Below are positions 48,713-56,993 of a stretch of 64,000 bases of DNA, piece by piece. How positions within the stretch are numbered: the first letter of the stretch is position 1; each line of letters starts with the position of its first letter. The position numbers were made by a program, and so were the translations under genes. The stretch spans positions 2,108,001 through 2,172,000 of the forward strand of contig OZ244200.1 in assembly GCA_965216845.1 (NCBI GenBank). Reading direction: 5' to 3'. The notes under the pieces were generated by a model. It was not told the origin of the DNA. It made no database searches and saw only the letters and a program-made list of their open reading frames with translations. Source of the DNA: Panacagrimonas sp965216845. GTDB lineage: Bacteria; Pseudomonadota; Gammaproteobacteria; Nevskiales; Nevskiaceae.

Positions 48713-50446
48713 GTGCAGCAAACACCGCATTCAGAAGATTTGCGTTCGTCCGCTGATTCGGATGAGGCGGCCTTTGATCTGGCCATCGTCTATGAGCCGG
48801 ACGGTTATGAGCTGAACCGTGACAAGCTGATGGGGCGGCACGTCGCCGGGCAGGGTTTTTTGCGTGCCGCGGCCAATGCGATTGCACCGGGTCATCTGTG
48901 GGCACACACGCCGCGGCAGGCGTCGGCGAAAAGTTTTGCGGGCGCATTGCAATCGCTGCGAGCGGATTCGGTGCCGCGATGGATCAGGCCGGGACGACTG
49001 AACCGATTGCAGCATGTAGGAAATCTGTATTTTCCTGGTCCGGAGGTGCCGCGCTATGCCAGAGAGCGTGCGCGCTTCAATACCAGGGCCTGGTCCATTA
49101 CGGGGGTGACACATACGATCAGCTCAGCGCGCGCCATTGCTTCAGTGGTGGATCTGCTGCGCGCGCCGGTCATGCCCTGGGACGCGCTGATCTGCACCTC
49201 CCGTGCCGTGCGTGACACGGTGGATGCGCTGATTGAGCAGGAAATGGATTATCTGCGTTTGCGGCTGGGCGCCAATCGTTTCCCGCTGCCACAGTTGCCA
49301 GTGATTCCCTTGGGGATTCACACCGATGATTTCGCTGCGTCCGCTGAATCGCGTCAGTCGGCGCGCCAGCGGTTGCAAGTGCAGGACGATGAGATCGTGC
49401 TGTTGTTCGTCGGTCGGCTCAGTGTGCACGCCAAAGGTCATCCGTTTCCGATGATTCGCGCCGCGTCGGAAGCGGCCGCGCAAACCGGGCGTCGCGTCCG
49501 TCTTCTGTTGTGTGGGTGGTATGCCAATGAGGCAACAAGGACTGTTTTCGAATCAGGCGTGGCCGAATACGCGCCGAATATCGACATGTCGCACCTGGAT
49601 GGCCGCGAACCGTCGAATCTGCACTCGGCTTACGCCGCCGCGGATATTTTCATTTCGCTTTCGGACAATATTCAGGAATCCTTCGGCCTGACGCCGGTGG
49701 AGGCCATGGCCGCCGGCGTACCGGTGGTGGTGACGGACTGGGACGGTTATCGGGACACGGTCCGCGATGGCATCGATGGATTCCGCGTGCCGACGTTCGC
49801 TCCGCCTGCCGAGCAGGGACGTGGTCTTGCACTGCGCTGGGAGGCCGGGCTGGATGATTATGATCGATACATCGGTCGCGCCAGCCTGGCAGTCGCCGCC
49901 GACTTTGATGCGGTTGTTGATGCGCTGGGCAAGCTCATCGCCAATGACAGCTTGCGAAGAAAAATGGGCGAGGCCGGCCAAGCGCATGCGCAGCAGCACT
50001 TTGACTGGCGGGTGATCTTCCAGCGCTATCTGGAACTTTGGCGCGAGCTGGCCCAACGCCGCCGCACCCACTCCGAAGATGACAGTGCGATTGCGCGGCA
50101 CCCCTCGCTGTGGCGGGAAAATCCGTTCCAGACCTTTGCCGCGTTCCCCACTGCGATCCTGGGGCCGGATACGTCGGTGGAGAAAACGCAGCGCTCCCTG
50201 GATTGGTCAGCGCTCCGGAAAAACCCCATGTTCTCCTTCGGCGAGGGATCGCTTCCGGATCAGGCCGTCATCAGCAAGGTATTGGCGACACTCCAGATCC
50301 CGAGTACCCCCAAACACGTGGCTGAGTCCTTGGAGTTGTCGCTCACCCAGACCATTCTTGCGATGAGTTGGCTGGCCAAGGTTGGGGCGGTGCGGGTTGA
50401 CGTTCCGGGAGACCCTGAGGGTAGGGAGTACTCCGATCCGTGTTGA
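48713..50446 (+). CDS. GT4-family glycosyltransferase with C-terminal extension
   Basis: A protein of about 577 residues with a GT-B fold, family 4. The C-terminal Rossmann domain has LLFVGRLSVHAKGHPFPMIRAA and the nucleotide-sugar signature NIQESFGLTPVEAMAAGVPV with VVVTDWDGYRDTV. About 110 extra residues after the GT domain (from QTFAAFPTAILGP on) end in a helix-rich segment (KHVAESLELSLTQTILAMSWLAKVGAVRV) that resembles a winged helix. The acceptor is unknown; a surface polysaccharide or the nearby adhesin are options. The start is unsure: GTG 48713 is chosen because it clears the repeat array, and TTG 48674 is in frame. Confidence 0.75.
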   Translation: MQQTPHSEDLRSSADSDEAAFDLAIVYEPDGYELNRDKLMGRHVAGQGFLRAAANAIAPGHLWAHTPRQASAKSFAGALQSLRADSVPRWIRPGRLNRLQHVGNLYFPGPEVPRYARERARFNTRAWSITGVTHTISSARAIASVVDLLRAPVMPWDALICTSRAVRDTVDALIEQEMDYLRLRLGANRFPLPQLPVIPLGIHTDDFAASAESRQSARQRLQVQDDEIVLLFVGRLSVHAKGHPFPMIRAASEAAAQTGRRVRLLLCGWYANEATRTVFESGVAEYAPNIDMSHLDGREPSNLHSAYAAADIFISLSDNIQESFGLTPVEAMAAGVPVVVTDWDGYRDTVRDGIDGFRVPTFAPPAEQGRGLALRWEAGLDDYDRYIGRASLAVAADFDAVVDALGKLIANDSLRRKMGEAGQAHAQQHFDWRVIFQRYLELWRELAQRRRTHSEDDSAIARHPSLWRENPFQTFAAFPTAILGPDTSVEKTQRSLDWSALRKNPMFSFGEGSLPDQAVISKVLATLQIPSTPKHVAESLELSLTQTILAMSWLAKVGAVRVDVPGDPEGREYSDPC

Positions 50447-50673
50447 CGCCGTCCGATGTAGGGCGGACCGTGTCCGCCACCTAAGGTTCATTTTCCCAAG
50501 CAACCCCGGCAGCCCTGGGCCGCCCAAGGGCGAGATGTAACACCAAGCCGCAATGGGTTCCGTCCAATGTCGGGCGGACCCGGTGCTGCCCGGACAATGT
50601 TCCTGCTGACCCAGTTAATCAAATGAACATGAGACAATGAAAGGCTCTATCCGAATCGTAATTTGTGTTTGCC

Positions 50674-51981
50674 ATGTCCAGCATTGTTGAAGTTAGCGCC
50701 CTCGAAATTCTTGATTCCCGCGGAAACCCCACCGTTGAAGCAGAGGTTGTATTGGCTTCAGGTGCGTTTGGCCGCGCGGCGGCACCCAGCGGCGCGTCCA
50801 CCGGCGTGCGTGAAGCGGTTGAGTTGCGTGATGGAACGCCGTCTTCCAAAAGCAAGAAGCCGGCGCGTTATCTGGGCAAGGGCGTTCAAAAGGCGGTGAA
50901 GAACGTGGAAACGGCCCTGGCCAAATGCGTGATGGGGATGGATGCGCAGGATCAGGCGGCGGTGGATGCGGCCATGATCAAGCTGGATGGCAGCGCCAAC
51001 AAGTCCAAGCTGGGCGCCAATGCGATTCTGGCGGTGAGCCTGGCCGTGGCCAAGGCGGCGGCGGATGAGAAGCGGGTTTCGCTGTTCCGGCACCTGGGCG
51101 GTATCAGTAGCGTGACCTTGCCGGTGCCGATGATGAATGTGATCAACGGCGGCGCGCACGCGGATAATAATGTCGATATTCAGGAGTTCATGATTCTGCC
51201 CGTGGGGGCGCCGAGTTTTTCGGAAAGCCTGCGCTGGGGCGCGGAGGTATTTCACGCCCTGCGCAAGGTGTTGCAAGGCATGGGTTTGAACACTGCCGTG
51301 GGCGATGAAGGCGGTTTTGCGCCGGATTTGAAATCTAATGCCGCCGCCCTGGATTGTTTGCTGGCGGCGATTGAAAAGGCGGGATACAAGCCGGGCAAGG
51401 AAATTTATCTGGGCCTGGATGTGGCTTCCAGCGAGTTTTATGAAAAGGGCAAATATCAGCTGCACGGGGAAGGCAAGTCCTTCAGCTCCAGCGAGTTCGC
51501 GGACTTCCTGGCCAAGCTGTGCAGCAAGTACCCGATTATCTCGATTGAAGACGGTTGCTCCGAAGATGATTGGAGCGGCTGGAAAACCTTGACGGAGAAG
51601 CTGGGCGACCAAGTGCAGTTGGTGGGCGATGATCTGTTTGTCACCAACACGGCGATTCTGGCCAAGGGTATCGAGCAGGGCGTGGGTAATTCCATTCTGA
51701 TTAAGCCCAATCAGATCGGCACGCTCACGGAGACCTTGGACGCGATTCAAATGGCGACGGACGCGGGTTATTCCAGCGTGGTAAGCCATCGTTCCGGTGA
51801 AACCGAGGATGCCACCATTGCGGACATTGCCGTTGGCACTACCGCCACCCAGATCAAGACCGGATCACTGTCGCGTGCCGACCGCACGGCGAAATACAAC
51901 CAGCTGTTGCGCATCGAACGGGAGCTGGGTGCGCAGGCGCGTTATCCCGGCGCGGGTGCGTTTCCGGTGAAGCTGGGTTAG
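50674..51981 (+). CDS. eno: Enolase
   Basis: Interconverts 2-phosphoglycerate and phosphoenolpyruvate in glycolysis. The 435-residue product has EILDSRGNPTVEAEV, PSGASTGVREAVELRD, the catalytic Glu region GDEGGFAPDLK, the metal-binding IISIEDGCSEDDW and LVGDDLFVTN, SILIKPNQIGTLTET and SHRSGETED. The ATG at 50674 (MSSIVEV) matches family starts; GTG 50665 is in frame. In most gammaproteobacteria eno follows pyrG-kdsA, but here it is about 48 kb away, between a glycosyltransferase and an IS3 remnant, so the cluster has been split by rearrangement. Confidence 0.98.
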   Translation: MSSIVEVSALEILDSRGNPTVEAEVVLASGAFGRAAAPSGASTGVREAVELRDGTPSSKSKKPARYLGKGVQKAVKNVETALAKCVMGMDAQDQAAVDAAMIKLDGSANKSKLGANAILAVSLAVAKAAADEKRVSLFRHLGGISSVTLPVPMMNVINGGAHADNNVDIQEFMILPVGAPSFSESLRWGAEVFHALRKVLQGMGLNTAVGDEGGFAPDLKSNAAALDCLLAAIEKAGYKPGKEIYLGLDVASSEFYEKGKYQLHGEGKSFSSSEFADFLAKLCSKYPIISIEDGCSEDDWSGWKTLTEKLGDQVQLVGDDLFVTNTAILAKGIEQGVGNSILIKPNQIGTLTETLDAIQMATDAGYSSVVSHRSGETEDATIADIAVGTTATQIKTGSLSRADRTAKYNQLLRIERELGAQARYPGAGAFPVKLG

Positions 51982-52077
51982 ACGTCTTGTCGTCGCCAGC
52001 GGCGCTGTCATCACGAGCAATGAAATGACGAAGTGATCTCCTGTCGCTGAGGAGATTGCTTCAGCTTCGCCCGAAGG

Positions 52078-52132
52078 GCGTGGCGATCTCCCACTGCGGC
52101 GGGGATTGCTTCAGCTTCGCTTTGCAATGACG
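52078..52132. repeat. Dispersed repeat, copy 2 (3' of eno)
   Basis: A near-identical copy of the element at 2961-3014 (GCGTGGCGATCTC, ACTGCGGCGGGGATTGC, TTTGCAATGAC), preceded by a partial second copy (AGGAGATTGCTTCAGCTTCG at 52050-52069). One copy follows kdsA and one follows eno, genes that are usually neighbours. Confidence 0.65.
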
Positions 52133-52500
52133 CTTACACTGGGCTTGCGGCCTTCCCAGTCGTAATAACCGCTGGGCGACACCTTCATGCACCGACACAT
52201 CAGACGGACAGGGAAATGATCGCGACTACGCTGGATCGCCCGATACCTCAGGGCGACTCCCTGGCGAAGAACGCGGCCGCTTCTTTCAAAAAATCCCGTT
52301 CCTTCTTCACTCGGGCCAACTCGCGCTTGAGCTTGGCAAGCTCTTCATCGCGTGGCACACCCGAACCTCCGAAAGCCTTGCCATTGGCAGCCTCTGATTC
52401 TTGCTTCCAGCGACTCAACAAATTGGGATTGATGCCGATCTCCAGCGCCACCTGTCGGCAACTGATACCGGGTCGCGATGTGGCGCAACCCGACCTGCCT
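52133..52500 (-). pseudogene. IS3-family transposase remnant (orfA end and orfB start)
   Basis: On the minus strand 52248-52451 encodes the C-terminal part of an IS3-type OrfA (EIGINPNLLSRWKQE, then a leucine-zipper-like LAKLKRELARVKKERDFLKE). Overlapping its end in another frame, 52133-52243 encodes the start of OrfB (YRAIQRSRDHFPVRLMCRCM, then VSPSGYYDWEGRKPS), as in intact IS3 elements. Everything after that point and the first part of OrfA are missing. This is a decayed fragment without function. Confidence 0.8.
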
Positions 52501-52678
52501 TCGCTCGCTACGATTAATCAGCGTTTCCCTAACGGGGTCGAACCCGACCAGGGTTCACGTTGCGCAGCTTTGACCTTGGCAAAGGGGTCGTCGGACATGG
52601 TTTTCAGGAATGCAGGAATGCAGAAATGGAGGAATACCAGCGTACAATAACGCCCCGTTTTTTTCAGAATCCACTGGC

Positions 52679-54358
52679 ATGTCTTCCGAACTCAATCGTC
52701 GCTCCAAGACCATCACCCAGGGCGTGCAACGCTCGCCGAACCGGGCCATGCTGCGCGCGGTCGGCTTTGGCGATCAGGATTTCGAAAAGCCCATCGTCGG
52801 CATCGCCAACGCCCACTCCACCATGAACCCCTGCAACGCCGGCATCCAGCCGCTGGCGGATCGCGCCGCCAGGGGCGCGCGTGAGGCCGGCGCCATGCCG
52901 CAGACCTTCGGCATCCCCACCGTCACCGACGGCATTTCCATGGGGACGGAGGGCATGAAGTATTCGCTGGTGTCGCGCGAGGTGATTGCGGATTCTATCG
53001 AAACCGCGGTGTCCTCGCAGTGCATGGACGGCGTGCTGGTGGTGGGCGGCTGCGACAAGAACATGCCCGGCGCGATGATCGGCATGTTGCGCATGAATCT
53101 GCCGGGCGTGTTCGTCTACGCCGGCACCATCAAGCCGGGCGACTGGAAGGGCGTGCCGCTGACCATTGTGTCCGCGTTCGAGGCGGTGGGCGCCTATCAG
53201 GCCGGCAGCATGGACAAGGAAGATTTCGAGGGTATCGAGAAAAACGCCTGTCCCAGCGTCGGCGCCTGCGGCGGCATGTATACCGCCAACACCATGTCCA
53301 GCGCGTTCGAGGCGCTGGGTATGTCCTTGCTCGGTTCTTCACAGATGGCCTCGCCCGATCCGGAGAAAGCCGACTCGGCGGCGCAATCGGCGCAGGTTCT
53401 GGTGGAGGCGATCAAGAAGGACTTGAAGCCGCGCGACATCGTCACCCGCAAGGCGATTGAAAACGCCGTGGCGCTGGTGATGGCCACCGGCGGCTCCACC
53501 AACGCGGTGCTGCACTTTCTGGCCATCGCCCACGCCGCCAAGGTGGATTTTTCGCTGGACGATATCGAAGCCATCCGCCAGCGCACGCCGGTGATCTGTG
53601 ACCTGAAACCGTCGGGCAAGTACGTGGCGGTCGATCTGCATCGCGCTGGCGGCGTGCCACAGGTGCTGAAAATGCTGCTCAAGGCGGGCCTGCTGCACGG
53701 CGACACGATGACCATCAGCGGCAAAACCATGGCCGAAGCACTGGCCGATGTGCCGGATCAGCCGCGTGCCGATCAGGACGTGATCCGTCCCATCGACAAG
53801 CCCATGTACGAACAGGGCCATCTTGCGGTGCTGCGCGGCAATCTGGCGCCGGACGGCGCGGTGGCCAAGATCACCGGCCTGAAGAATCCGACCATCACCG
53901 GCCCGGCGCGGGTGTTCGATTCCGAGGACGCGGTGATGGCCGCCATCATGGGCGACCAGATCAAGGCCGGCGACGTGCTCATCATTCGCTACGAAGGCCC
54001 CAAGGGCGGGCCGGGCATGCGCGAAATGCTGGCGCCCACCAGCGCCATCATCGGCAAGGGTCTGGGCGAAAGCGTGGGCTTCATCACCGACGGTCGCTTC
54101 TCCGGCGGCACCTGGGGTATGGTGGTGGGGCACGTCGCGCCGGAAGCCTTCGAAGGCGGTCCCATCGCGCTGGTGGAGGAGGGCGACAGCATCACCATCG
54201 ACGCCACCCATCAGCTGATCCAGATCAACGTCGACGATGCCGAACTGAAAAAACGTCGCGCCGCCTGGAAAGCGCCGCAGCCGCGTTACACCCGCGGCGT
54301 GCTGGCCAAGTTCGCAAGGCTGGTCAGCAGTGCTTCAAGCGGTGCGGTAACAGATTGA
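52679..54358 (+). CDS. ilvD: Dihydroxy-acid dehydratase
   Basis: Dehydrates 2,3-dihydroxy-isovalerate and -methylvalerate in isoleucine and valine synthesis; an Fe-S enzyme. The 559-residue product is of the shorter IlvD type and shows MSSELNRRSKTITQGVQR, GIANAHSTMNPCNAGI with a cluster Cys, VVGGCDKNMPGAMIG with another, NACPSVGACGGMYTANTM with two more, GGSTNAVLHFLAIA, and GPKGGPGMREMLAPTSAI followed by ITDGRFSGGTWGMVVGHV. The ATG at 52679 gives the family start; further upstream the frame runs into the IS3 fragment. It ends exactly against the convergent Crp-type gene. Confidence 0.97.
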   Translation: MSSELNRRSKTITQGVQRSPNRAMLRAVGFGDQDFEKPIVGIANAHSTMNPCNAGIQPLADRAARGAREAGAMPQTFGIPTVTDGISMGTEGMKYSLVSREVIADSIETAVSSQCMDGVLVVGGCDKNMPGAMIGMLRMNLPGVFVYAGTIKPGDWKGVPLTIVSAFEAVGAYQAGSMDKEDFEGIEKNACPSVGACGGMYTANTMSSAFEALGMSLLGSSQMASPDPEKADSAAQSAQVLVEAIKKDLKPRDIVTRKAIENAVALVMATGGSTNAVLHFLAIAHAAKVDFSLDDIEAIRQRTPVICDLKPSGKYVAVDLHRAGGVPQVLKMLLKAGLLHGDTMTISGKTMAEALADVPDQPRADQDVIRPIDKPMYEQGHLAVLRGNLAPDGAVAKITGLKNPTITGPARVFDSEDAVMAAIMGDQIKAGDVLIIRYEGPKGGPGMREMLAPTSAIIGKGLGESVGFITDGRFSGGTWGMVVGHVAPEAFEGGPIALVEEGDSITIDATHQLIQINVDDAELKKRRAAWKAPQPRYTRGVLAKFARLVSSASSGAVTD

Positions 54359-55033
54359 TCAATCCGCGCTCAGAATCTCCAGGCACTTGCCGTCCCTCCA
54401 AATCAGGCCCTCGTCCTCAAGCCGCTTGAGTTCGCGCGTGACGGTTTCCCGGTGGCTGGAGAGCCGGGCGGCGATGACGCGGTGACTCGGGATGCGGTCG
54501 ATGCGCCTTCGATCGCTGCCCTGGATGGGGCGGGATATTTCCATCAAAAAATCATAAAGCCGGTCGCCCAGGTGCTGTGTGTTGGTGCTCTGAACACGAT
54601 CCGTCAAACCGCGCAACAAGCCGACCAGGGAAATCATCAGCGCCTCGGCGACGGATGGGTTGGAATACACCATCGATCGGAACACGGTGGCGGGCATGGC
54701 TGCCACCAGCGTGGTTTCCAGGGCCATCACGCTGGCGGATCGGGGGGCGCCATCAATGGCGGAGAATTCCCCAACCGTCTGCCCAGGGCCAATGTCGCGA
54801 TAGCTGATTTCACGCCCGGTATTTGAAAACTGGCTGGCCCTGACGCGACCGTTTTGAACGAACAGCACGTGATCGCTGGCTTCTCCGTGCTCCAGAATCA
54901 CGGCGCCAGCGTCGTATTCGTGCCAACGACATTTTTGGCTGAACTGGGCGCGTTGGCGGGCACTCAATGACTTCAGGATATTAGCCTGAATCTGTTGCTC
55001 ACCGTTGGCTGTATTGAGCGGATGCTCGCTCAT
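54359..55033 (-). CDS. Crp/Fnr-family regulator with CRP-type DNA reading head
   Basis: A 224-residue transcription factor. The N-terminal cyclic-nucleotide-binding domain (about 20-130) has GQTVGEFSAIDGAPRSASV, which keeps the Gly-Glu and Arg-Ser pair that bind the phosphate and ribose of cAMP in CRP. A dimerisation helix follows, then a winged helix whose recognition helix is SSHRETVTRELKRLE. The Arg-Glu...Arg triad equals that of E. coli CRP and predicts binding to TGTGA-N6-TCACA. No N-terminal FNR-type Cys cluster is seen. A perfect site of that type lies at 55191-55206 upstream of this gene. The ATG at 55033 follows AGGGACA. Confidence 0.9.
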   Translation of the reverse strand: MSEHPLNTANGEQQIQANILKSLSARQRAQFSQKCRWHEYDAGAVILEHGEASDHVLFVQNGRVRASQFSNTGREISYRDIGPGQTVGEFSAIDGAPRSASVMALETTLVAAMPATVFRSMVYSNPSVAEALMISLVGLLRGLTDRVQSTNTQHLGDRLYDFLMEISRPIQGSDRRRIDRIPSHRVIAARLSSHRETVTRELKRLEDEGLIWRDGKCLEILSAD

Positions 55034-55190
55034 TGTCCCTGTCTCACGGGTGCCAATCCATTTCATCGCTTTTTTTGAGTAATGCCGACCCTACATGAAA
55101 AAACGTCGCCTTAACCAGTCATGAAATCGCGCAAGTGCTGATCGAATGTGTGTGGCGCTGAGCGCCAGGTGCTCGATTTGACCGTTGAAA

Positions 55191-55206
55191 TGTGAACCGG
55201 GTCACA
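55191..55206. promoter_or_regulatory. CRP-like operator between the Crp-type gene and a secreted-protein gene
   Basis: TGTGA-ACCGGG-TCACA is a perfect CRP-type palindrome, about 160 bases from both the divergent Crp-type start (55033) and the secreted-protein start (55354). A near-site, TGTGA-N5-TCAC, follows at 55232-55245. It could serve autoregulation, activation of the secreted proteins, or both. Confidence 0.7.
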
Positions 55207-55264
55207 GTTGAAACCCGGTTTTTGCCCATTGTGTGACTAGATCACTTTTTGTTTGGGCATTCGA

Positions 55265-55363
55265 GGCATAGCTTGCGCATGGCCGGTGCGAGATTTCAGT
55301 CAATCGCTCAAGCCGGTCAAACAGTCATACCTAAGCCACGCGGGAGAAGTGAAATGAAACAAC
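55265..55363 (+). repeat. Duplicated leader, copy 1
   Basis: The 99 bases before and into the secreted-protein gene (GGCATAGCTTGCGCATG, CAATCGC, AAGCCGGTCAAACAGT, CACGCGGGAG, AGTGAAATGAAACAACT) recur before the collagen-like gene at 55870-55967. The shared part includes the ribosome binding site and the first codons (MKQL). Confidence 0.8.
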
Positions 55364-55773
55364 TAAGTTACCTATTCATCGGCGTTCTGCTGTTTAGCGG
55401 CGCCGCGCAAGCGAACGGATTTTTCGGCAAGCGGTTCGACACCACCATCGCCGCCGGCGGCGTTTATGGCGGTACTGCGCAGAGATCGACGACTTGTTAC
55501 GTCTTCAACGCCGGGCCTGACGCAATCCAGATCAAGTCATTTGAAATCATCGAGCAGAACGTGCCAGGTGACACCAAGGACTTTGACTTTTGCCCGCCGG
55601 GCACGGTGTTGCAGCCAGGCGAGACCTGCACCATTACCGCTACGGGTCTTCCGAATCAGGCGCATTCCTGCCTCGCACGTTACCGCGGCAGCTGGCGCAG
55701 CCAGGTCCGCGGGACCATGGATGTGCGTGCTAGCGGCGGAACTGAAGTGTTGGTCAATGCCGAGCTTCGTTAA
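55354..55773 (+). CDS. Small secreted protein of unknown function
   Basis: A 139-residue exported protein with a clear signal peptide (LSYLFIGVLLFSGAAQAN, cleavage near residue 21). The mature part, about 118 residues, has four Cys (TTCYVFNAG, DFCPPGT, GETCTIT, HSCLARY), probably in disulfides, and beta-strand-like sequence that recalls spore-coat-like or chaperone-like beta sandwiches, but no family is recognised. The ATG at 55354 follows GGAGAAGTGAA. It shares its leader sequence with the collagen-like gene 185 bases downstream and lies near a CRP-type site. Confidence 0.7.
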   Translation: MKQLSYLFIGVLLFSGAAQANGFFGKRFDTTIAAGGVYGGTAQRSTTCYVFNAGPDAIQIKSFEIIEQNVPGDTKDFDFCPPGTVLQPGETCTITATGLPNQAHSCLARYRGSWRSQVRGTMDVRASGGTEVLVNAELR

Positions 55774-55869
55774 ATCTTAAGTTTCCGTAGGGCGGCCCGA
55801 GGCCGCCGTGATCAAGCAGGTACAGCGGGCACGGCTCGCCCTGCGGCAGCTTTTTGAATTTCGGTTTGC

Positions 55870-55967
55870 GGCATAGCTTGCGCATGACCGGGCGAGATTG
55901 TGATCAATCGCCCAAGCCGGTCAAACAGTTATGTCCACCCCACGCGGGAGCAGTGAAATGAAACAAC
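55870..55967 (+). repeat. Duplicated leader, copy 2
   Basis: Second copy of the leader seen at 55265-55363, ending in the start of the collagen-like gene. The two copies differ by scattered substitutions and small indels, while the blocks GCATAGCTTGCGCATG, AAGCCGGTCAAACAGT and CACGCGGGAG are retained. Confidence 0.8.
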
Positions 55968-56863
55968 TCATCAAATTCGGCGCGGTCGGCGCCATAATGG
56001 GAATCTGGGCCATGTCGGCGCAGGCGCTTAGCCTCAGCGTTTCGCTGGGCGATTCAGGCGAAGCACGCATATTCATGGTCAACGCGGATCAGGACGGCGA
56101 GCAGCTGTTCATCGATGGGACGAACTTCATCAAGACCAGCCGCTATGGCGGCGGCGTGGAGCCCACCGTCATACTCGGCACGCTGGAACTGGAAGTCAGC
56201 TACGCCGACGAAGGACATATTGAAGCCGTGCTGCCGTCCTCGGTGGCCGATGGCGAATACACTCTGATTGTGAGCACCGACAGAAACGGTTCCGCCGAGT
56301 ATTCGCTGTCGCTGCCCAATGCGCTGGTTGGCCCGCAGGGCGAACAAGGTCCGCAAGGCGAGCAGGGCCCGCGGGGCGAACAAGGCCCGCAAGGCGAAGT
56401 CGGACCTCAAGGTCCCATCGGCTTGACCGGTCCGCAAGGTCCGCAAGGTGAGATTGGGCCGCAAGGTCCACAAGGTGACCAAGGCCCGCAAGGTACACCT
56501 GCCCCGAACAATTCTCTTGACATTATTTTGGTGGAAGACACCGTGGGTACGGGCCTGAACGAGTCGATCAAGACGAGCCGAGTGACTTGCCCAAATGGTT
56601 TCAAGTTGACCGGTGGCGGTTATCGCACGTCCAATTCAGCCTTCGTGCAGGCTATTACGGTCTACCAGAATCATCGTGACCCGAGCAATGGCAATGCTTG
56701 GGTCGTTTCGGCGGCGTCTTTCGATGAAGCGTCGCGGAGCAGGATCCTGGCAGGGTTTCCGGATGTCGACATTCCGGGTTTCGACTTTGGCCTTAGCGAC
56801 TACGACGACTACGAGTCTCGATTCCGGCTTCGTGCCCAGGCGGTGTGCATGAGGCTTCAATGA
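55958..56863 (+). CDS. Secreted protein with collagen-like Gly-X-Y repeats
   Basis: A 301-residue exported protein. Signal peptide about 1-23 (VGAIMGIWAMSAQALS). An IPT/TIG-like beta domain (about 28-120: FIDGTNF, GTLELEVSYADEG, VADGEYTLIVST) is followed by a collagen-like stretch of about 19 Gly-X-Y triplets (about 125-184, mostly GPQ and GEQ). A C-terminal domain of about 115 residues has two Cys (VTCPNGFKLTGGGYRT, AVCMRLQ). Bacterial collagen-like proteins form trimers, with the C-terminal domain as a likely trimer or ligand module. The ATG at 55958 follows the duplicated leader's GGGAGCAGTGAA. A terminator follows at 56911. Confidence 0.85.
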   Translation: MKQLIKFGAVGAIMGIWAMSAQALSLSVSLGDSGEARIFMVNADQDGEQLFIDGTNFIKTSRYGGGVEPTVILGTLELEVSYADEGHIEAVLPSSVADGEYTLIVSTDRNGSAEYSLSLPNALVGPQGEQGPQGEQGPRGEQGPQGEVGPQGPIGLTGPQGPQGEIGPQGPQGDQGPQGTPAPNNSLDIILVEDTVGTGLNESIKTSRVTCPNGFKLTGGGYRTSNSAFVQAITVYQNHRDPSNGNAWVVSAASFDEASRSRILAGFPDVDIPGFDFGLSDYDDYESRFRLRAQAVCMRLQ

Positions 56864-56910
56864 ACGAGTTGTTTGGACGGCGGCCACAGGCCGCCCTGCC
56901 GCTGCATTCA

Positions 56911-56939
56911 AACCTTCCCCTTCACGGGGGAAGGTTTTC
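56911..56939 (+). terminator. Rho-independent terminator after the collagen-like gene
   Basis: AACCTTCCCC (56911-56920) pairs perfectly with GGGGAAGGTT (56927-56936) across a six-base loop, followed by TT. It lies 48 bases after the stop codon. Confidence 0.8.
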
Positions 56940-56993
56940 GTCATTCATGCATCTGGATTCAGAACACTCGGATGTCCGTGCGCCGCACTTGCT

